Shown here piece by piece: positions 37,601 to 50,200 of a DNA stretch of 64,000 nt (position 1 is its first letter; every line of letters starts with the position of its first letter). A program made the translations under genes and the position numbers. Under the pieces are notes generated by a model, which searched no databases, was not told the origin of the DNA, and saw only the letters and a list, made by a program, of their open reading frames with translations. Source of the stretch: Acarospora socialis (Eukaryota > Ascomycota > Lecanoromycetes > Acarosporales > Acarosporaceae); assembly GCA_025617375.2 (NCBI GenBank), contig JAMYGW020000003.1, positions 2,790,001 to 2,854,000 of the forward strand. Direction: 5' to 3'.

Positions 37601-37757
37601 AATGATTCTTTTCTAATTCAACAGCATCATATTTTCAGCATAGACTGCACAGACAACAAAGATGTCTGCTATGAGAAAGTAGATTTGCTGCTGAGTGTAA
37701 AGACTTACAACTTGACTCATAAGTGTCTGAACATTTTAATCATCAGTATGTTGATTC
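34621..37757. other. second AT-rich mutated island
   Basis: This island has the same CpG-free composition as the left block and a sharp right edge at about 37,757-37,763, where CpG-rich sequence begins within a few bases. Plus-strand traces at about 35,650-36,060 read as a Lys/Glu-rich coiled-coil protein, with another such trace at about 36,640-36,920. They resemble the unrecognised coiled-coil material at 1,977-5,572 in character, but I cannot show that they are the same sequence. Confidence 0.6.
36065..36339 (-). mobile_element. solo LTR of the Gypsy lineage
   Basis: This 275-bp sequence begins TGTTAC and ends CAACA, and aligns to the 331-bp LTRs of the inner Gypsy (shared segments include ACTCTTAGATGATAACTG and the TTTCATAA motif). 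No gag-pol is attached. The flanking pentamers are ACTGA and GCTGA, which agree at four of five positions, so this is probably a solo LTR left by recombination. Confidence 0.6.
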
Positions 37758-38030
37758 TGTAAGGGCGTGCTAGATACGTACGGGTACCGACAACACCGGA
37801 GGTACGGCCGAAAGGTTGGGGAGTCTGGTGCCTCTCTTGCTTGAGTATCATTTGTTCGATTGGGTTGTAGCGTCACGTACGTGAGGAAGTTCGTAAGGGC
37901 CCTCTGGTACTCCCCCTTCCAAGCAGACCGAGATTGGAGGGTAGAGTTGACACGGTACCGGTCGGTGTAGAGCCCGACGAGGTACTCGTATATGAGACCA
38001 TTGATCGTCGTACAGCTATCCACCTCCCTC
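37758..38030 (-). pseudogene. possible truncated gene at the island boundary
   Basis: The minus strand is open for about 90 codons, with a protein-like N-terminal half (NGLIYEYLVGLYTDRYRV). It is cut off exactly where AT-rich sequence begins, and there is no ATG in a good position (it would begin at GTG). It may be the end of a gene truncated by repeat insertion, or a chance frame. No family is recognised. Confidence 0.2.
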
Positions 38031-39473
38031 ACACTCGCACATCACACTTCCAAAAAGCACAAGCACAAAAGCAACCACCAAACCCTCCGAACTGAAATCT
38101 CCACCACCGTGAAAGATGTAGCCCGTCCTCCGGAGAGCACCTGACCGGACTCGAGCCACGCCGCTGATCCTCAATACTCATACTCATACCCTAAAGTGTG
38201 ACACGAGTCCAGGTCCAGGACAAGCAAGTACCTTATGAAGGTCTGTTCTTTCCATCATCCATATACCTACCTGACCTTCCTTCTCATACCAATCTATCAC
38301 GACACCGTACCGAAACCCCCATCCCATCCCATCCCATCCCCCCACCAACTCTCAATCCTCACATCCCAGATAAACCACCCACGATCCCCTCATCCTAATC
38401 CTTATCCTCCGCGTAGCTACCCACCTACCTACCTACCTATCTTACCTTACCTCCAATCATACAACCACTTCGTACATCAAGCATAGTCAGTCACACAAGC
38501 CAATCCCCCCCTCGTACGACATCTTACCTTACCTTATCTCTCTCTCTCGCTCGTACCTTATGTACATACATGCAATTCAGCAAGCCCTACCTACCTTACG
38601 ACGTCGCATCGCATCGCAGTGTTCGATTCGGAATTCCCGAACACCTGACCCCTGTTCGGAGCCCACCACCAACCCCCCGCCCCTGGTCCGGCCGTGCCCA
38701 CGTGGCTCGCTTGCGTGCTTACCGCCTTGGGGGGTCCGGGCTGAGCGGGGCTTGGACCCCCCGATTTTTTGGGGTCCATGTCGTACGTTACTGCAGGGTG
38801 GAGATTGGCGGTGTGTGAGGAAGTAAGGTAGGTATTGGAAGGTGGGGTCGGTATGGAGGGTGTGCGGGTGGGTGTGAGTCAGCGGGTTGCATGTTTGTGC
38901 ACTGGGCCTTTCTTTGTGGAGATTTGGGGGAAGGGTAGGGGAACGGTGGGTTGATGGGTGGGGAGTCTAGGGATTGGATGGGTTGCGATAGGTTGTGGGT
39001 AGTGGAATGGGTAAGGGAGGTGAAGATTGGGGTTGTGGGTCGTCTGCTTGCGATGAGTGATCGATTATGGTGACGATGGTTCTAGGCAACAAGGAGTGGA
39101 AGGATGTGTTAGATGAAGATATTTGGATTTTCGTCTCGACTTCGACCTCAAGTAGAGGGAAGGAGGAATAGGCTAGCTAAGTGGTTGGAACCCTAACCCC
39201 AGTTGCTGAACATTTTTTTGAAATCTGGATTCTTGAGTGGAATTGATGTCCATCGAGCCTCTAGCTCGGTCCAATCGACCTTGGACAAAGGAAATAGGTA
39301 TAAAGAAATGAAAGTGAAACGCCGGTCCTTTTGCTGGTATTCCTGCTCGCTCGACGGCTTGCTTGTCCCGAATGCGCTCGCTGGTATGGTACAGAAGAAG
39401 AGATATCGCCACGCTTGGTATCATTTCGAGTCGTATAAACAGAACATCATGAACAGTCGTGAGATGAAAGGCC
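38031..39473. other. C-rich to G-rich noncoding stretch with G4 motifs
   Basis: No gene is supported. The plus strand is C/T-rich at 38,230-38,530, including a CCCAT microsatellite (about 38,316-38,341) and CTAC/TTAC repeats, and becomes strongly G-rich at 38,820-39,060. Positions 38,926-38,964 hold runs of three to five G separated by short loops, a clear G-quadruplex motif. Some of it is probably the downstream flank of the gene at 39,474. Confidence 0.5.
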
Positions 39474-40220
39474 TTAATAAGCACTTATCATCGCCGCTTG
39501 CTGTTGTGACGGCGGTTGTCTCCTGGGAAGGTAGAAGCCCTCCTCGAAGAACGACGCTTGTTCGGAGCTCGATAATGATGCCGTTGTCGACGACGCTTGC
39601 CGCTCGTAGAATGATGTCGTGGCGATGGCTTGTCTCTGCTTTTCCGAAAATGCATCGAGCGGGACATTCGGTTGAGGAGGTGAGGGTGGCATCGAGTCGT
39701 CGTCGTCGTCCGAGTCCGATTCGTGTGAGAGCTCGGGCGGATGTGCGGACGAGGTGCGGGTGAGGGTGAGCTCGGAGTAGTCTTCGATGCCGTCGTCTGA
39801 ATAATCGTCGTCCGAGTCATCCGAGTCGACTTCAATGGTTGCGACATAGGCTGGCGGTGACGGTGCCCTTCGAGCCGGCGACGGAGCGGCAACGGCAATG
39901 TCCATCTCCTCGTCCTCATCGTCCTCGCTGTCGGTGTCGCTGTCCGAGGAATCCATGCTCATCTCCTCTTCCGTCTCCTCCGCGATGCTGTCCGCCCAGA
40001 CGATGTGCTTGGGCTCCGCCGAGGCCTTGGCGGCGCCACTGACGGTTTGGTTGAACCATGACTCTTGTTCCCGTTCGGCGTCGGCGAGTTCGAGCATCAA
40101 TGAGTCGAGGAGGTTTGCATGACCGACGAGCAACCGCAGGTCATGATCGGCCCGGGAGGCTTCAGTGGAGAGCTTGCCCCGGGCACTTTGGGCGAGGTAG
40201 TAAGCTTGGGTGATGCTCAT
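39474..40220 (-). CDS. acidic Ser/Asp-rich protein, unknown function
   Basis: This is a single exon of 248 residues when started at the ATG at 40,220 (context CAAAAGATGAGC). The frame stays open upstream to 40,343, but that part is Pro/Thr-rich and unlike a conserved start. Residues 1-60 (MSITQAYYLAQSARGKL, then DHDLRLLVGHANLLDSL) look like a conserved helical domain. The rest is low complexity, with several Asp/Ser/Glu runs such as SDSDTDSEDDEDEE and a Gln-rich end before ISAY. There is no signal peptide or membrane segment. It gives the impression of a conserved fungal family of small acidic, probably nuclear or cytosolic proteins, but I cannot name it. Plus-strand frames over it (39,203-39,763 and others) are mirror images of the acidic repeats. 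Confidence 0.65.
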   Translation of the reverse strand: MSITQAYYLAQSARGKLSTEASRADHDLRLLVGHANLLDSLMLELADAEREQESWFNQTVSGAAKASAEPKHIVWADSIAEETEEEMSMDSSDSDTDSEDDEDEEMDIAVAAPSPARRAPSPPAYVATIEVDSDDSDDDYSDDGIEDYSELTLTRTSSAHPPELSHESDSDDDDDSMPPSPPQPNVPLDAFSEKQRQAIATTSFYERQASSTTASLSSSEQASFFEEGFYLPRRQPPSQQQAAMISAY

Positions 40221-43200
40221 CTTTTGTCTCTTTGGCGCTGGTAACGGCAAGGTCGGTCGTGTTATTGTAGGATAGATCGAGTGCGTAGGGAAAGTCGTTT
40301 GGTTTCGAAGATGTGAATGCATCTTTGAAGTGTTAAGAAACAATTGTATTTATGCCTGTGGAATGAGTCAGTGCCTGATCGTTATGAAGTTTTATGTAGG
40401 GCGTGCTTAGGCAGCTGGAACTGACTCACCAATCAAGATTTAGGCGGTGATGGTTGATGGGACGAAGCGAGATGCTTGGTGCCTAGTGCGAGTATGATGA
40501 TGTCGATCAGTTTTGGGCCGGTCGGAGATAGTGTTGACCTTGATGATGATGGTGATATTCTTCTTCTTCGATGAATATTGTAGATGTGGGAGTAGATTTG
40601 CGTGATGTGTTCGTTTGATCGATGTGAATAAAGAAAGACAGGATCCGGTGGGAATGTGGATGACTTTATCTTTCTGATCAGGCTGAGGATACTTCTTACA
40701 TTTCAGCCCTTTGTTCGCTTTTGTCTCCGCTTAACTCCTGCGTAACTCGGACGAACAGGGTTTAATCTGGATTGGTGAGGCCGAAAGGAACATGACCGGC
40801 TTACGTGGAAGGAAGGAAGGAAGGAAACATGGCCCGACTTTCCATTAAGATACATACTTTAAGATACGGTACGGTGCAATACAACACCACATGTACACAT
40901 ATGTGTAATTATCCCTACACCGCTCGCTCTCGGAGTCGTGATTCGAAAGTGTCCGTCGCACAAAGGCATGAACTTCGAAGCGGTGACGGGCACCATCAGT
41001 ATGGATCGCGTGAAATGATTCGCATTCGCAAATTGCTTGTATCCGGACTGCCCTACATAGGTTACACTCCAGAAAGCATATTGCATATTGCATATCTTAT
41101 TTCTCTGGGGAAATGACTCCCACCGCTATGTCTTTGCCCGCTTTCAGTCATTCTTGATGCTTAATAACTTACCTACCTTACCTCACCTCATGCAGTGCTG
41201 GCATGATCGAGTGGTATCAGTCGCATTTTCAATGACTGATTTCGGATGATTTCAAAGCTATCAAGAAACCAGATAACCCTATTCAAATGTCACCTTTCAT
41301 CGACAGGTTCGCAAGTAGCTTATGTATGATATGAGCCATCAATATTCTCCAGATGATTGGATCATGGAACATCTAAGATATCCGGTCTCTCGCCGGCTTC
41401 GACTCATCTGTCGTGGTGATGGTTTCGGGCTTTCTTGGTATGCTTGGCTGGCTGGCTGGTCGGCTGGCTTCAATCTCCCCGCTCTTAGTCATCGTCGGCC
41501 CCTCCGCGTTTTCCAAAGGTACGAGTACGAGGAAACCCAATCAGCCCTATGCAGTGGTGATGTACATGTAAGGTGAGGTTCTAAGCCAACGTGTACTCGA
41601 CTACCTCCAGTGCCGACAGGTGCAGTACCTTACGCAAGGTAACGGCAGCCTGAGATACTTTTGTCTGACTGCGACGCAGCGCTGCAACGGCAGCCAGCCA
41701 CGTTGCTGACGGGGCTTTGTCCAAGCCTCAGTCTACAATTCATTCATAAGTAAAGGCAACTGGAGGTGAGATGGTGCGAACGTGCCTAGGACTACTTTCC
41801 AGGCAGCCCTTGGCCGTTTGCATGATTATTAGTATTATTATTGCGACACGAAGCAACGCCGATGTACTTGTAACTACCGTGCCCAGCATGGCACAACAAC
41901 ACAATTCATCCTTTCGACGAATTTCGCACTCGGTGAAAAGGGTCTACGGGTATTACAGCACTTCTATCACCGAATGATCATTACAGAGACCATTGATGCA
42001 ATTCAACTCACCAAGGCGGCTCGGCACGGCAGCAATCTTCCGCCCTCCGTTTTCTCGGATAGAAAATGACCCATTAGATCAGGAACAAGTAAGGGACATT
42101 ATTAAGGAATGATTCATAATCACTAGCCGTTCTATCAGTTTGACAAGCGAGTGAAGCGGCCCCGACGGATGGTCCTTAAAAGCCGATGGATTACTCAACC
42201 TCCTTCATCCAACTAATCTTATCTTAGTGCCGTAACCGACAACTACCTACCTACCAGGTACCTTTGTCTCGGTCATAAGTCAAAGACCGAATCCCCCGAC
42301 AGTAGCCTGGAAACTTCATATTGTATCATAAGAACAGGTCGTTAGCACAACACCAGTACCCGTAGGTAGGGAGATCATTCTTAAGGTGTGAAGGTCAAAA
42401 CGCACCTTACGCCTCTATGCCAACGTTTGACATTCTCTCGGTGATGGTGTAAAAGTGACAACCAGACGGAGTTATCTTATCTCTTTCGTGTTTCATCTTA
42501 ACTTATCGGAACTGCGCTCCAACGCGGATACCTACCTAGGTAGTGTAGCGTTCTTAACGGTTGAGGAAAGTCTTACTGTTTGGCCACAAAGTTCGGTCTC
42601 CAAAAACGTTCAGAACTCTTCCAGCCATCGACAACCACTTGCCCAATTGGATCCCGCTCTTGATTTTATGGTTGACCCTATACCCTATCGCAGTCGCTCA
42701 ACATCTGTAGCCTGCTTACCAAGCCTGCAACTGATATCCTCTTTCAGTCATGACATGTCTGCCGCATGCAAGTTCCTCCACACGGACCCAGCATCTCTGA
42801 CCGCTTTCGCGCAGTCATACTCATCTTCACGTTCCATTGCATTGGAATTCTACTGTCCTTCATTTCCCACGACAACCCGCCCAGGCAAGTTGGGCTGAAC
42901 CGTCACCCTACCCTAGGTACCCCGGGTGTCAAGCTTTCCAGTCATTTCCGGAATGCATGCGGAGTGCCCTGCACGAGCTCTGAAAACTCAACTGATAATA
43001 AAACCCACCGTTAGTAACCATTGCAGCATACCTTCTTCCATTCCATCTTCACGCACGGAAGAGGAGGTAAGTCCGCGTGGTGGAGATATGCCATCAACGA
43101 CTCTCGGGTAGTTGCATCACAGTCAGCGCGGTGCATCAACTCCTCCTCTTGCTCGTCGCACTTCCTGATCCAGCTTGCGGCATCGACGTCGTGTCAGGTC

Positions 43201-45570
43201 CAACTTGCCTGCCGCACCTTGTGCTCTGGCTTTGGATCGGATACGCAACTGACGTCGCGGAAACGGAGGGAATAGGGGACGGAGCTTTGTTTGATCACCG
43301 ATTTTCCTACCAGCTGTCGAAAGAATATTGACTGAGGATAGTTCTCAGTACTCCGACATCAGAACCGCTATGGTGGATATGGTCAACCATACCAAATGTA
43401 AGGGAAGTCTCGACCGCGCTCTGGTGCACGGAGTCTCAGATTCCGGCCTGCAGGAAGGCCTGGCTACTTGGTTACAGATCACTTCCGTCTCTTCTCCCAG
43501 CGGTTGTCGTGAAATAGGCTGCGATCTTGACTCCACGATGGTCTTCCTAGGAGCCATTTTGAGGCTCCTGGCAAAAAGAGGAGGAAAACTCTCATCAACC
43601 AAAATTCCTGTGAGCGAAAAACAGGGCAAAGATTAAGTGGGTACCTCGGTGCTAGTTGATCACCAACAATGATGACACAACACTACACCTGGGTGAGATG
43701 ATTCGCAGCTTGAGTGATACAAGTCTACAAAGTTCAGTCACTAGATTTTCAGATATGGTTGGGTCACGCCTAAACCACGGTTGTGTTGGGAGAGACGGAA
43801 CAATCGTCCGGCTTTGCCTCAACATACATTCCGATCATGGAAAATCTACATCCTTTCATTCCTTTCTCCTGTCTGTCCTACCTTCTCCAAGACAGGACTG
43901 TTTTCGTTCAACAAGTTGTTTGGCTCTACACCTATGGTCCTTCCCCGCGCCTGAGATAGACGGACTTACAGTACCTCGTATCGTATTGTTTCTAGGCATG
44001 TCGGTTCTAGTTGACAGCAAGTGGACCAGTCTCAGTGTACCTCATCTCCTTCCCCTCCCGTCATGCTTCGTTCATCATTGCCAACCACTGACGCCGTGCT
44101 CATATCGAAACCCATAACGTTCCAGTCGCCGTCGCCGACCCGGTACCCTCCTCTCGGCCCCCTTTGCGACCAGGGACTCAGCTCCCTCGTTCTTTGTTCG
44201 CAAGCGTGCAGGCCCACCAACAAACGCAACTAATTCACCGGGACTCGAAAAGGGAGAAGAAAATAGAACGGCATGAAACGGGACGGAACGAAGAAGATGA
44301 CATCGAGGAGCGAGGATCGAGGAGCAGAAGTAGAAGATGAAGGCACAAAATCTGGAAGAAGGAGGAGGGAGGACAGCATAGCAATAGCATAGCATGATAT
44401 GAGGTATGGATAAAGCTAAAGATGAAGATGAGCGTGAGGGTGAGTGAGTCCGTTTTCTGTCTTCCAATCCCGGTCGGGAAGGAACGGGGATGGGTGTGCT
44501 GGATCGAAAGCTGGCGCTGGACGGTACGCTGGCTGCGTCGGGGGTGAGGCGAGGTGAGATCAACGGTCTATGTGGTGTTGGCTTCGGTTGGGATTGGTAA
44601 GTAGATGAGAGGAATGATGGTGGGGGTTGGGGTTAAAGAGGAGGAGGAGGAGGAGGGGAGCCGAATAGAAAGAGAGTGAAATGGAAACAGTAGGTGGTGT
44701 GTATCCAGATAAGGTCGTATCCTTGGAGCTCTCGGCAAAGATTGGTATAGTGAGTTTTGAAGAGTGCTTGGTGCCAGTCTGCGGGGGTGCGGTGAGCTGA
44801 GTTGGAGCGGTGAAGTATTTGTGTACTTCGTACCAATGACATTGGTTGCTTGCTGTAACAATTGGTCCTATGAGCGACGAGTAACGGGGTTTTGGGTTCG
44901 CGTAACAGAGCCTCCGCAGGGTGCAATAGCCTGGATTCGATTTTCCTCGACTTGGATTAAGTGAGCTGGTATCGCCGACTGCTTCCGTAGAGACAAGAGG
45001 CGATGGGTCAGCGTCGTATAAACACAAAAGCCTCACTACATCCTAGAACAAGCAATAGCGAATGTAGACCGAACGTCAATTTCTAAGCCTCTCTCCGATG
45101 CAGGCCATGAGTCAGCCACGGGTGTCACCCCTTCTAACTCGAGAATAGGGGAACTATATACAGTGCAGTATAGAGGGTAGCGTAACATCAAGAAAGCCTT
45201 CTGATGCAGGGGTATAAAAAATTATGCAATCTAAGGGTGTGAGCGGTGAGGTAGACGAGTGTAGCGTTGTAGAAGTGTGGTTCGTGATGTTGAGATTGAG
45301 GTAGACGTTGAGATGGGGGAACAAGATTCGGAAAGGGAAGATAGATCACTGACGGACGAGGACAACCCTCAGTCTTTCGTCGGTGGAAACAACAGTATAA
45401 AATCAACACCCGCGCAATGCAGTCGGAACGCCTTCGCCGTTACCTTTGACCCTGTGTCGAACCAAAAAAACTCCTTCAAACTCTGCCCACCTTAATGACG
45501 GTGATGATGCCAAAGAAGTGCCACGATTGCTGCTAGAACGCTTGATAAGAGTCACAGGACTACACAGGAA
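40221..45570. other. gene-poor 5.3-kb interval
   Basis: Many 60-160-codon frames exist on both strands (for example 42,455-42,898 plus, 43,656-44,117 plus, 44,075-44,563 minus), but none shows a domain, a convincing splice structure or a conserved-looking composition. Contents are a GGAA microsatellite (about 40,807-40,829), a GGA run (about 44,639-44,657), CTACC/TTACC short repeats (41,170-41,190 and 42,240-42,260) and probable promoter and UTR sequence. A lineage-specific multi-exon gene cannot be excluded. Confidence 0.4.
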
Positions 45571-47281
45571 CTATTCGAGGACCTGCTCGTTCCGCACCGT
45601 TTGGTCAGTGATTTCTTCGTCATCATCATCATCATTGTCATTCTCATCTTCGTCAAGACGTGATGCGCTTATGCCACTCGTCAGACCCAAGCTTCAGGCC
45701 GACCAAAAAGGAGCAGAGTGTGGCTTACCATGTCTGGGCCTCGATCCGCCGCACCCACCGCGCCGTGATTTTCAACTTTTCTCGCACAGACGTGCTGGGT
45801 AACAGTTTATATTTCTCGTCGTCGGAGATGGGGAGGATGCTCGCAAACCAATAGGGAAATAGTGCTGGATCCGTCGGAGGGCTGCCATATGCAGCCAGTA
45901 CACGCTCGTGTAACCAGGGGGCTGATGCAGCCCGCATCTTGGCGATAAATGCAATGCCGATCTGAAGTAGCTCCCTCGTCGACAGCCTTTCCAGTTGACC
46001 CTGCAGATCCGTTGGCGAAGCTGGTGCGGCACTCGTCTCCATTGCTTCCAGACGTTCTTCCTCTGCAAGCGAAACGTCATCTATCCTATCTATATTACCG
46101 ACGATGTAACCGTCCAACATCTTCCAACTTTTGACTTTGAACCTAGAAACGCCGACAGTCTCGATCAAGCTTCGTCCATCCGGCATCAACTGCATGCTCA
46201 CGATATGTAGGAGAGTACCGTGCATCATAAACTGTGTCGGTCCGAGGTCACCTTGCGGCGTGCCTGCACGATTGTACATCATCATGCCGAACTTACGATC
46301 TCCATTTTCGATGGCGCGCCGGATTAAAAGCCGATAACGAGGTTCGAAGACGTGGATAAATGTCGGCATAGATGGGTATGCGAGCGTGCAGACGAAGAGC
46401 GCCACATCCTGATCGCCAAGGATGCCGATCTCTTCCTGTGCAGCCGCTTCGACACGTTGCGCTACCAGATCCGGACAGAGACCGTTGAGAAGTCGATTAA
46501 GTCGCATGTTGCCGGGAACTCTGCTAACGTCGGGGGGGATCGATAGCAGGCGGCGGCAGATGGGACATAGATTGGAGTGATCGAGCACGCGCGCCACGCA
46601 TTTCCGGCAAAACGTATGGCCACACGGAGTCGTGAGAGGATCCAGAATCAAGGCGTAACAAACCTGGCAATCCAACTCGTTCCGCGTCGCCTCTTTGAGG
46701 TGTTCCAGGACTGCGACATCCAAGTGCTGATATTCGTCCCCAGTCGGCGATATTGTCTGATAAGACATCTCCGCAGTGTATGCCAGCTCACCCATCTCCG
46801 CCATCGTGTACGTTGCTATGAGCCGGCTGCCAGACAGTACCCTCGAGCTAGGTGTGTCCCTCACCGTGGAACTTTCGACTATGTTTTGCCACGGTGATCT
46901 CTCATCTAGCAATGTCGGCGAATCACTCGTTGTTGGTTTGTATTTAGAGATTTCCATCCCTATTACGTCCATTACCTTGGCCAAGGTTACGTCAAGACTG
47001 CAATCCCCCAGCGAATGCTCGACACCGCAGTCGTCGAAAGGGCAAATGAACCCTTCTTGCCGACTGGGGGTCATGGGATATGATATATTCTCCCTCTTAT
47101 GGATCACCGGCAGACATATGCGGCACAACGAGTTGCCGCACGGTAAGGTCATTGGCATGCGTAGCGGTAGCGAACATCGTGAGCATTGTATCAGTCGTAC
47201 TATCGCTCTTGCATCTTTGAAGGCTTCCAGTCCAGATCCGGACAGCACGCTTTTCTCGCCAGGAGGAACACTTTCGCCCAT
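45571..47281 (-). CDS. double-RING and LON-domain protein (LONRF-like E3 ligase)
   Basis: Exons complement(45,729-47,281 and 45,571-45,667) encode 549 residues. Residues 33-57 form a first CxxC RING-like finger (CSRC, PCGNSLCRICLP). Residues 205-242 form a canonical C3HC4 RING (CQVC, PCGHTFCRKC, CPIC). Residues about 292-515 form a LON substrate-binding (N-terminal) domain (LFVCTLAYPSMPTFIHVFEP). There is no Lon ATPase or protease domain, so it is probably a cytosolic/nuclear ubiquitin ligase and not the mitochondrial protease. The start is the first ATG in frame; an upstream TTG extension is open but non-conserved in character. The last intron (61 bp, GTAAGC donor, CTGAC branch) leads to a short exon with an acidic tail (DEDENDNDDDDDEE). 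Alternative acceptors 9 or 24 bp away keep the frame. Confidence 0.85.
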
Positions 47282-50200
47282 CAAGACGATCGAGTTCAAG
47301 GCCAGGCCGTGAGGCTGCCCGTTTGCACCGTCCGTTTGCGCGATGTGGGACCTGTCGTTGTCCTTGAGGATGGCTTCTCCCAATTAGGTTTGATTGTTCG
47401 GCGAAGACGGTTCTATGGCCTCCATGGGACGATCGAGTCCCCTGCTGGGAGTTTGGTGTTTCCGTGTTACAGTGAGGAGTGAGAGGATCCGGTGTTGTAG
47501 TAATGACCGTAGCCTGGGACCGGGTCACACCTTAAAGGAGCAAGATAGATGAGCCAATTAGTGAACCTCTCAGGCGGAAAGGAAGTCCCGGGAGATGGTG
47601 TCCGGAGTGTGTCCTGATTGTGAATAGCTTATTGCCTCGGAGCCAACAAGGCGGCAAATGTCAGGAAATGGCGGCTTGTTATTGGTCGGTTGGAAAATGG
47701 TAGTCTTTTGTGGGAAGAATCAACGACGACAACACTATTGCTTGGGGGGGCGGCTTAAGACGAGATGCGCCAAGTTATATGCACCGCGTGGACAGGCCTC
47801 CGAACTAACTCAAGGTAGATTGAAATTGAGCTGAGTAGAGTCGAGATACGAGAGATCAGACTGGTAAGCGGACAGAAAGGCGGCTGAACATTCGAATCAA
47901 CTGGAGATAATAATCGAGGTGAAGTTGTATGAGTGCTCAGGGTATAACCCAACCGTAGAGATAAGTGAAGTAACAATATGTAAGGTATGCAAGGCCGCCG
48001 AGTCCGAGTACCTTAGGTAGGTAAATGGACTGTAGGTACATACGGTACGGAGTAAGGTAAGGTACTAAGATCTATCTGGTAATGATAAGGGTACTCGTAT
48101 TGAGGAGAGATGATGCGTGAAGCCTGAGGCGCGAAGACATAGGTAAGGTACCGACGTCGTAGGTGCCGAAGGTAAGGTACACAAGGTACCTTATGCTGCT
48201 GGATTGGACAGTCACATGGATGGCGATGCGTCTGCCATTTCCATGATGGTGACAGTTGATCGCGGATAGCGATGCTCTGCCGATTCCTCGATCAAGAGCA
48301 CGCGTCATCGGTTTGATCACTGGAGTCTAAAATTAAGTCGAGAGCACTAGCCACACTTCTCTCGCTTAACCTCCCGCTTTCCGGCAATGTAGCCACTCTC
48401 TGTACGCTTAAGATAAGTAGCCATGTCAGATAACGGCGTAGAGTTTCTCCATCTCGGAGATTCTCAAGTGATCTCAGTAAAGATTCTCGTGGAATGGCGA
48501 TATGTATGTGGATGTGTACCTAGGCCGAATATGTTACCTTAATACAGTATCTTACCTTTCGAGTATCAGCCCGGTTATGTGTGCAATGGTGGCTTGCCTA
48601 AAGTTCCCACCGATTTACGGCTACCTTGTGGCCTTCGCTCACGTGGAACATCAACTGAAAAGAAGCTTCGCTGACCGTACATGTAGCTACACAACAGCCT
48701 ACAGCTGATACAGAGTACGTCGGGGAAGCACATTACTACCTTAACAACCGACATGTCCCGTTCCAGGTAAGGTACTGTAGTGGTCACCTCCCGAGCTCGT
48801 ACAAGACCAATCAGTTCCCTTACGTTGAGGCAGGACATAGCTCCGATGGCGCGGGACGATATCATTGAGACCCCGCTATCACACTATTGGAGGCTCGACG
48901 TAACAGGTCATACTGCACGCAGCTGCTTCAACAGCATACCTTACTGATGCGGTTCATCCGCCAGATCCCTTTGCGCAATCATAACAATATCGACAGGAAC
49001 ACGGCGCTACGTCACTTATTCGCCGAGTGCGCTAGCAACGATTGCGCAATATAGAGACTCAAGACGTGTGTTCGGTTTCGAAAGGGCGACAATACATATA
49101 TAGAAGTGCAGTCGATGAAGACTTCGTATCACGACATGACGAGTTTCCCGCCGGATTGCCCGGTTTGACTGTCGATCGGCTTGCTGTGCTTTCGGGCCGT
49201 ACACCGACACGGCTGGACAGTTTAAAATTGTCGGCGTTGGGCCAATTCCCGGCTGATACTCCCCGAAACCTGAGGAAATTCCGGACACTCAGTAGCAGCA
49301 AGTATAGAAGACGTCCGGCTTGCTGTCAAGTCAAAATGCGGCGTGCATTTCCAGGTCCTTCAAAATCTGAAACGACCTCTCTGATCATCTAATACCTCCC
49401 AACCCAATTACTTCGTGAAAAGCCGAAGAGTGAGTCCCTCCATGCGCTCTAGCATTTGTAGCAGAGTATACGTGCAGAATTGTTTTCGCCATGTCCTAGC
49501 CGTAAGCTCGTACACGAGCTACAATGGATGGTGGAGACACAGCTCATCTGGAGAGGGTTACCGGTCTTTGCCCTCGAGCTAAAGCCCGAGGACGTTGTCG
49601 AAGCACGGACTGGAACCTGGAGGACAAATCGGAGGCATCCAGCGGCATTGGATGTTATCGAAATTTCTTGAGTACACCTAGAGAAATTCCACATCGTCAG
49701 TTTTGGGGTAAACGCTCGGTGGGACACTGATTAGTGAGCACCTGTCCGGTGGAGGTGAGGCAGAGAGAACATACCTATTGATTGTATAGGACTCGAACTT
49801 TGTCCAATGATTGGTCTTGATCGGCTCAGAACACCGTATATACCAATGCAACCCGAGTGCAATCATCTCCTCTGCTGAAGGGTATGTATCGCCTTGGCTC
49901 TAGTCAAAGAGCATGATCACATCACCCCACAACAAAGTGCCCGTAAGCTTGCCCCTCCCAATTCTTGTGAGCACGTCTAAGATGCAAGAAAAGGGACAAG
50001 TCAACGTCAATATCGGAAACGGCTCTTTGTGTAAGTCACATTGGGGCAATGCCAACTAATATCCAAGAATCCCATCGCTTCGGCACAGCTTGTGCCCGCA
50101 GGATGAGACTGGTGATCTAAAGTTTTGCAGATCTGCGAACGCCATGCCTATGTTCTAATTGAAGCCCCGCCAGCAATACAACGCCAGGTGTATCTATCAG

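Noticed and set aside
39203-39763. 186-codon plus-strand frame
   Set aside because: Partly antisense to the acidic-protein gene; the Arg/Ser-rich reading is the mirror of the Asp/Ser repeats.
44075-44563. 162-codon minus-strand frame with Ser/Pro-rich sequence
   Set aside because: Low-complexity reading of a GA-rich tract, no splice partners or recognisable motif; probably leader or intergenic sequence.
46776-47312. 178-codon plus-strand frame
   Set aside because: Antisense to the RING/LON gene; no domain.
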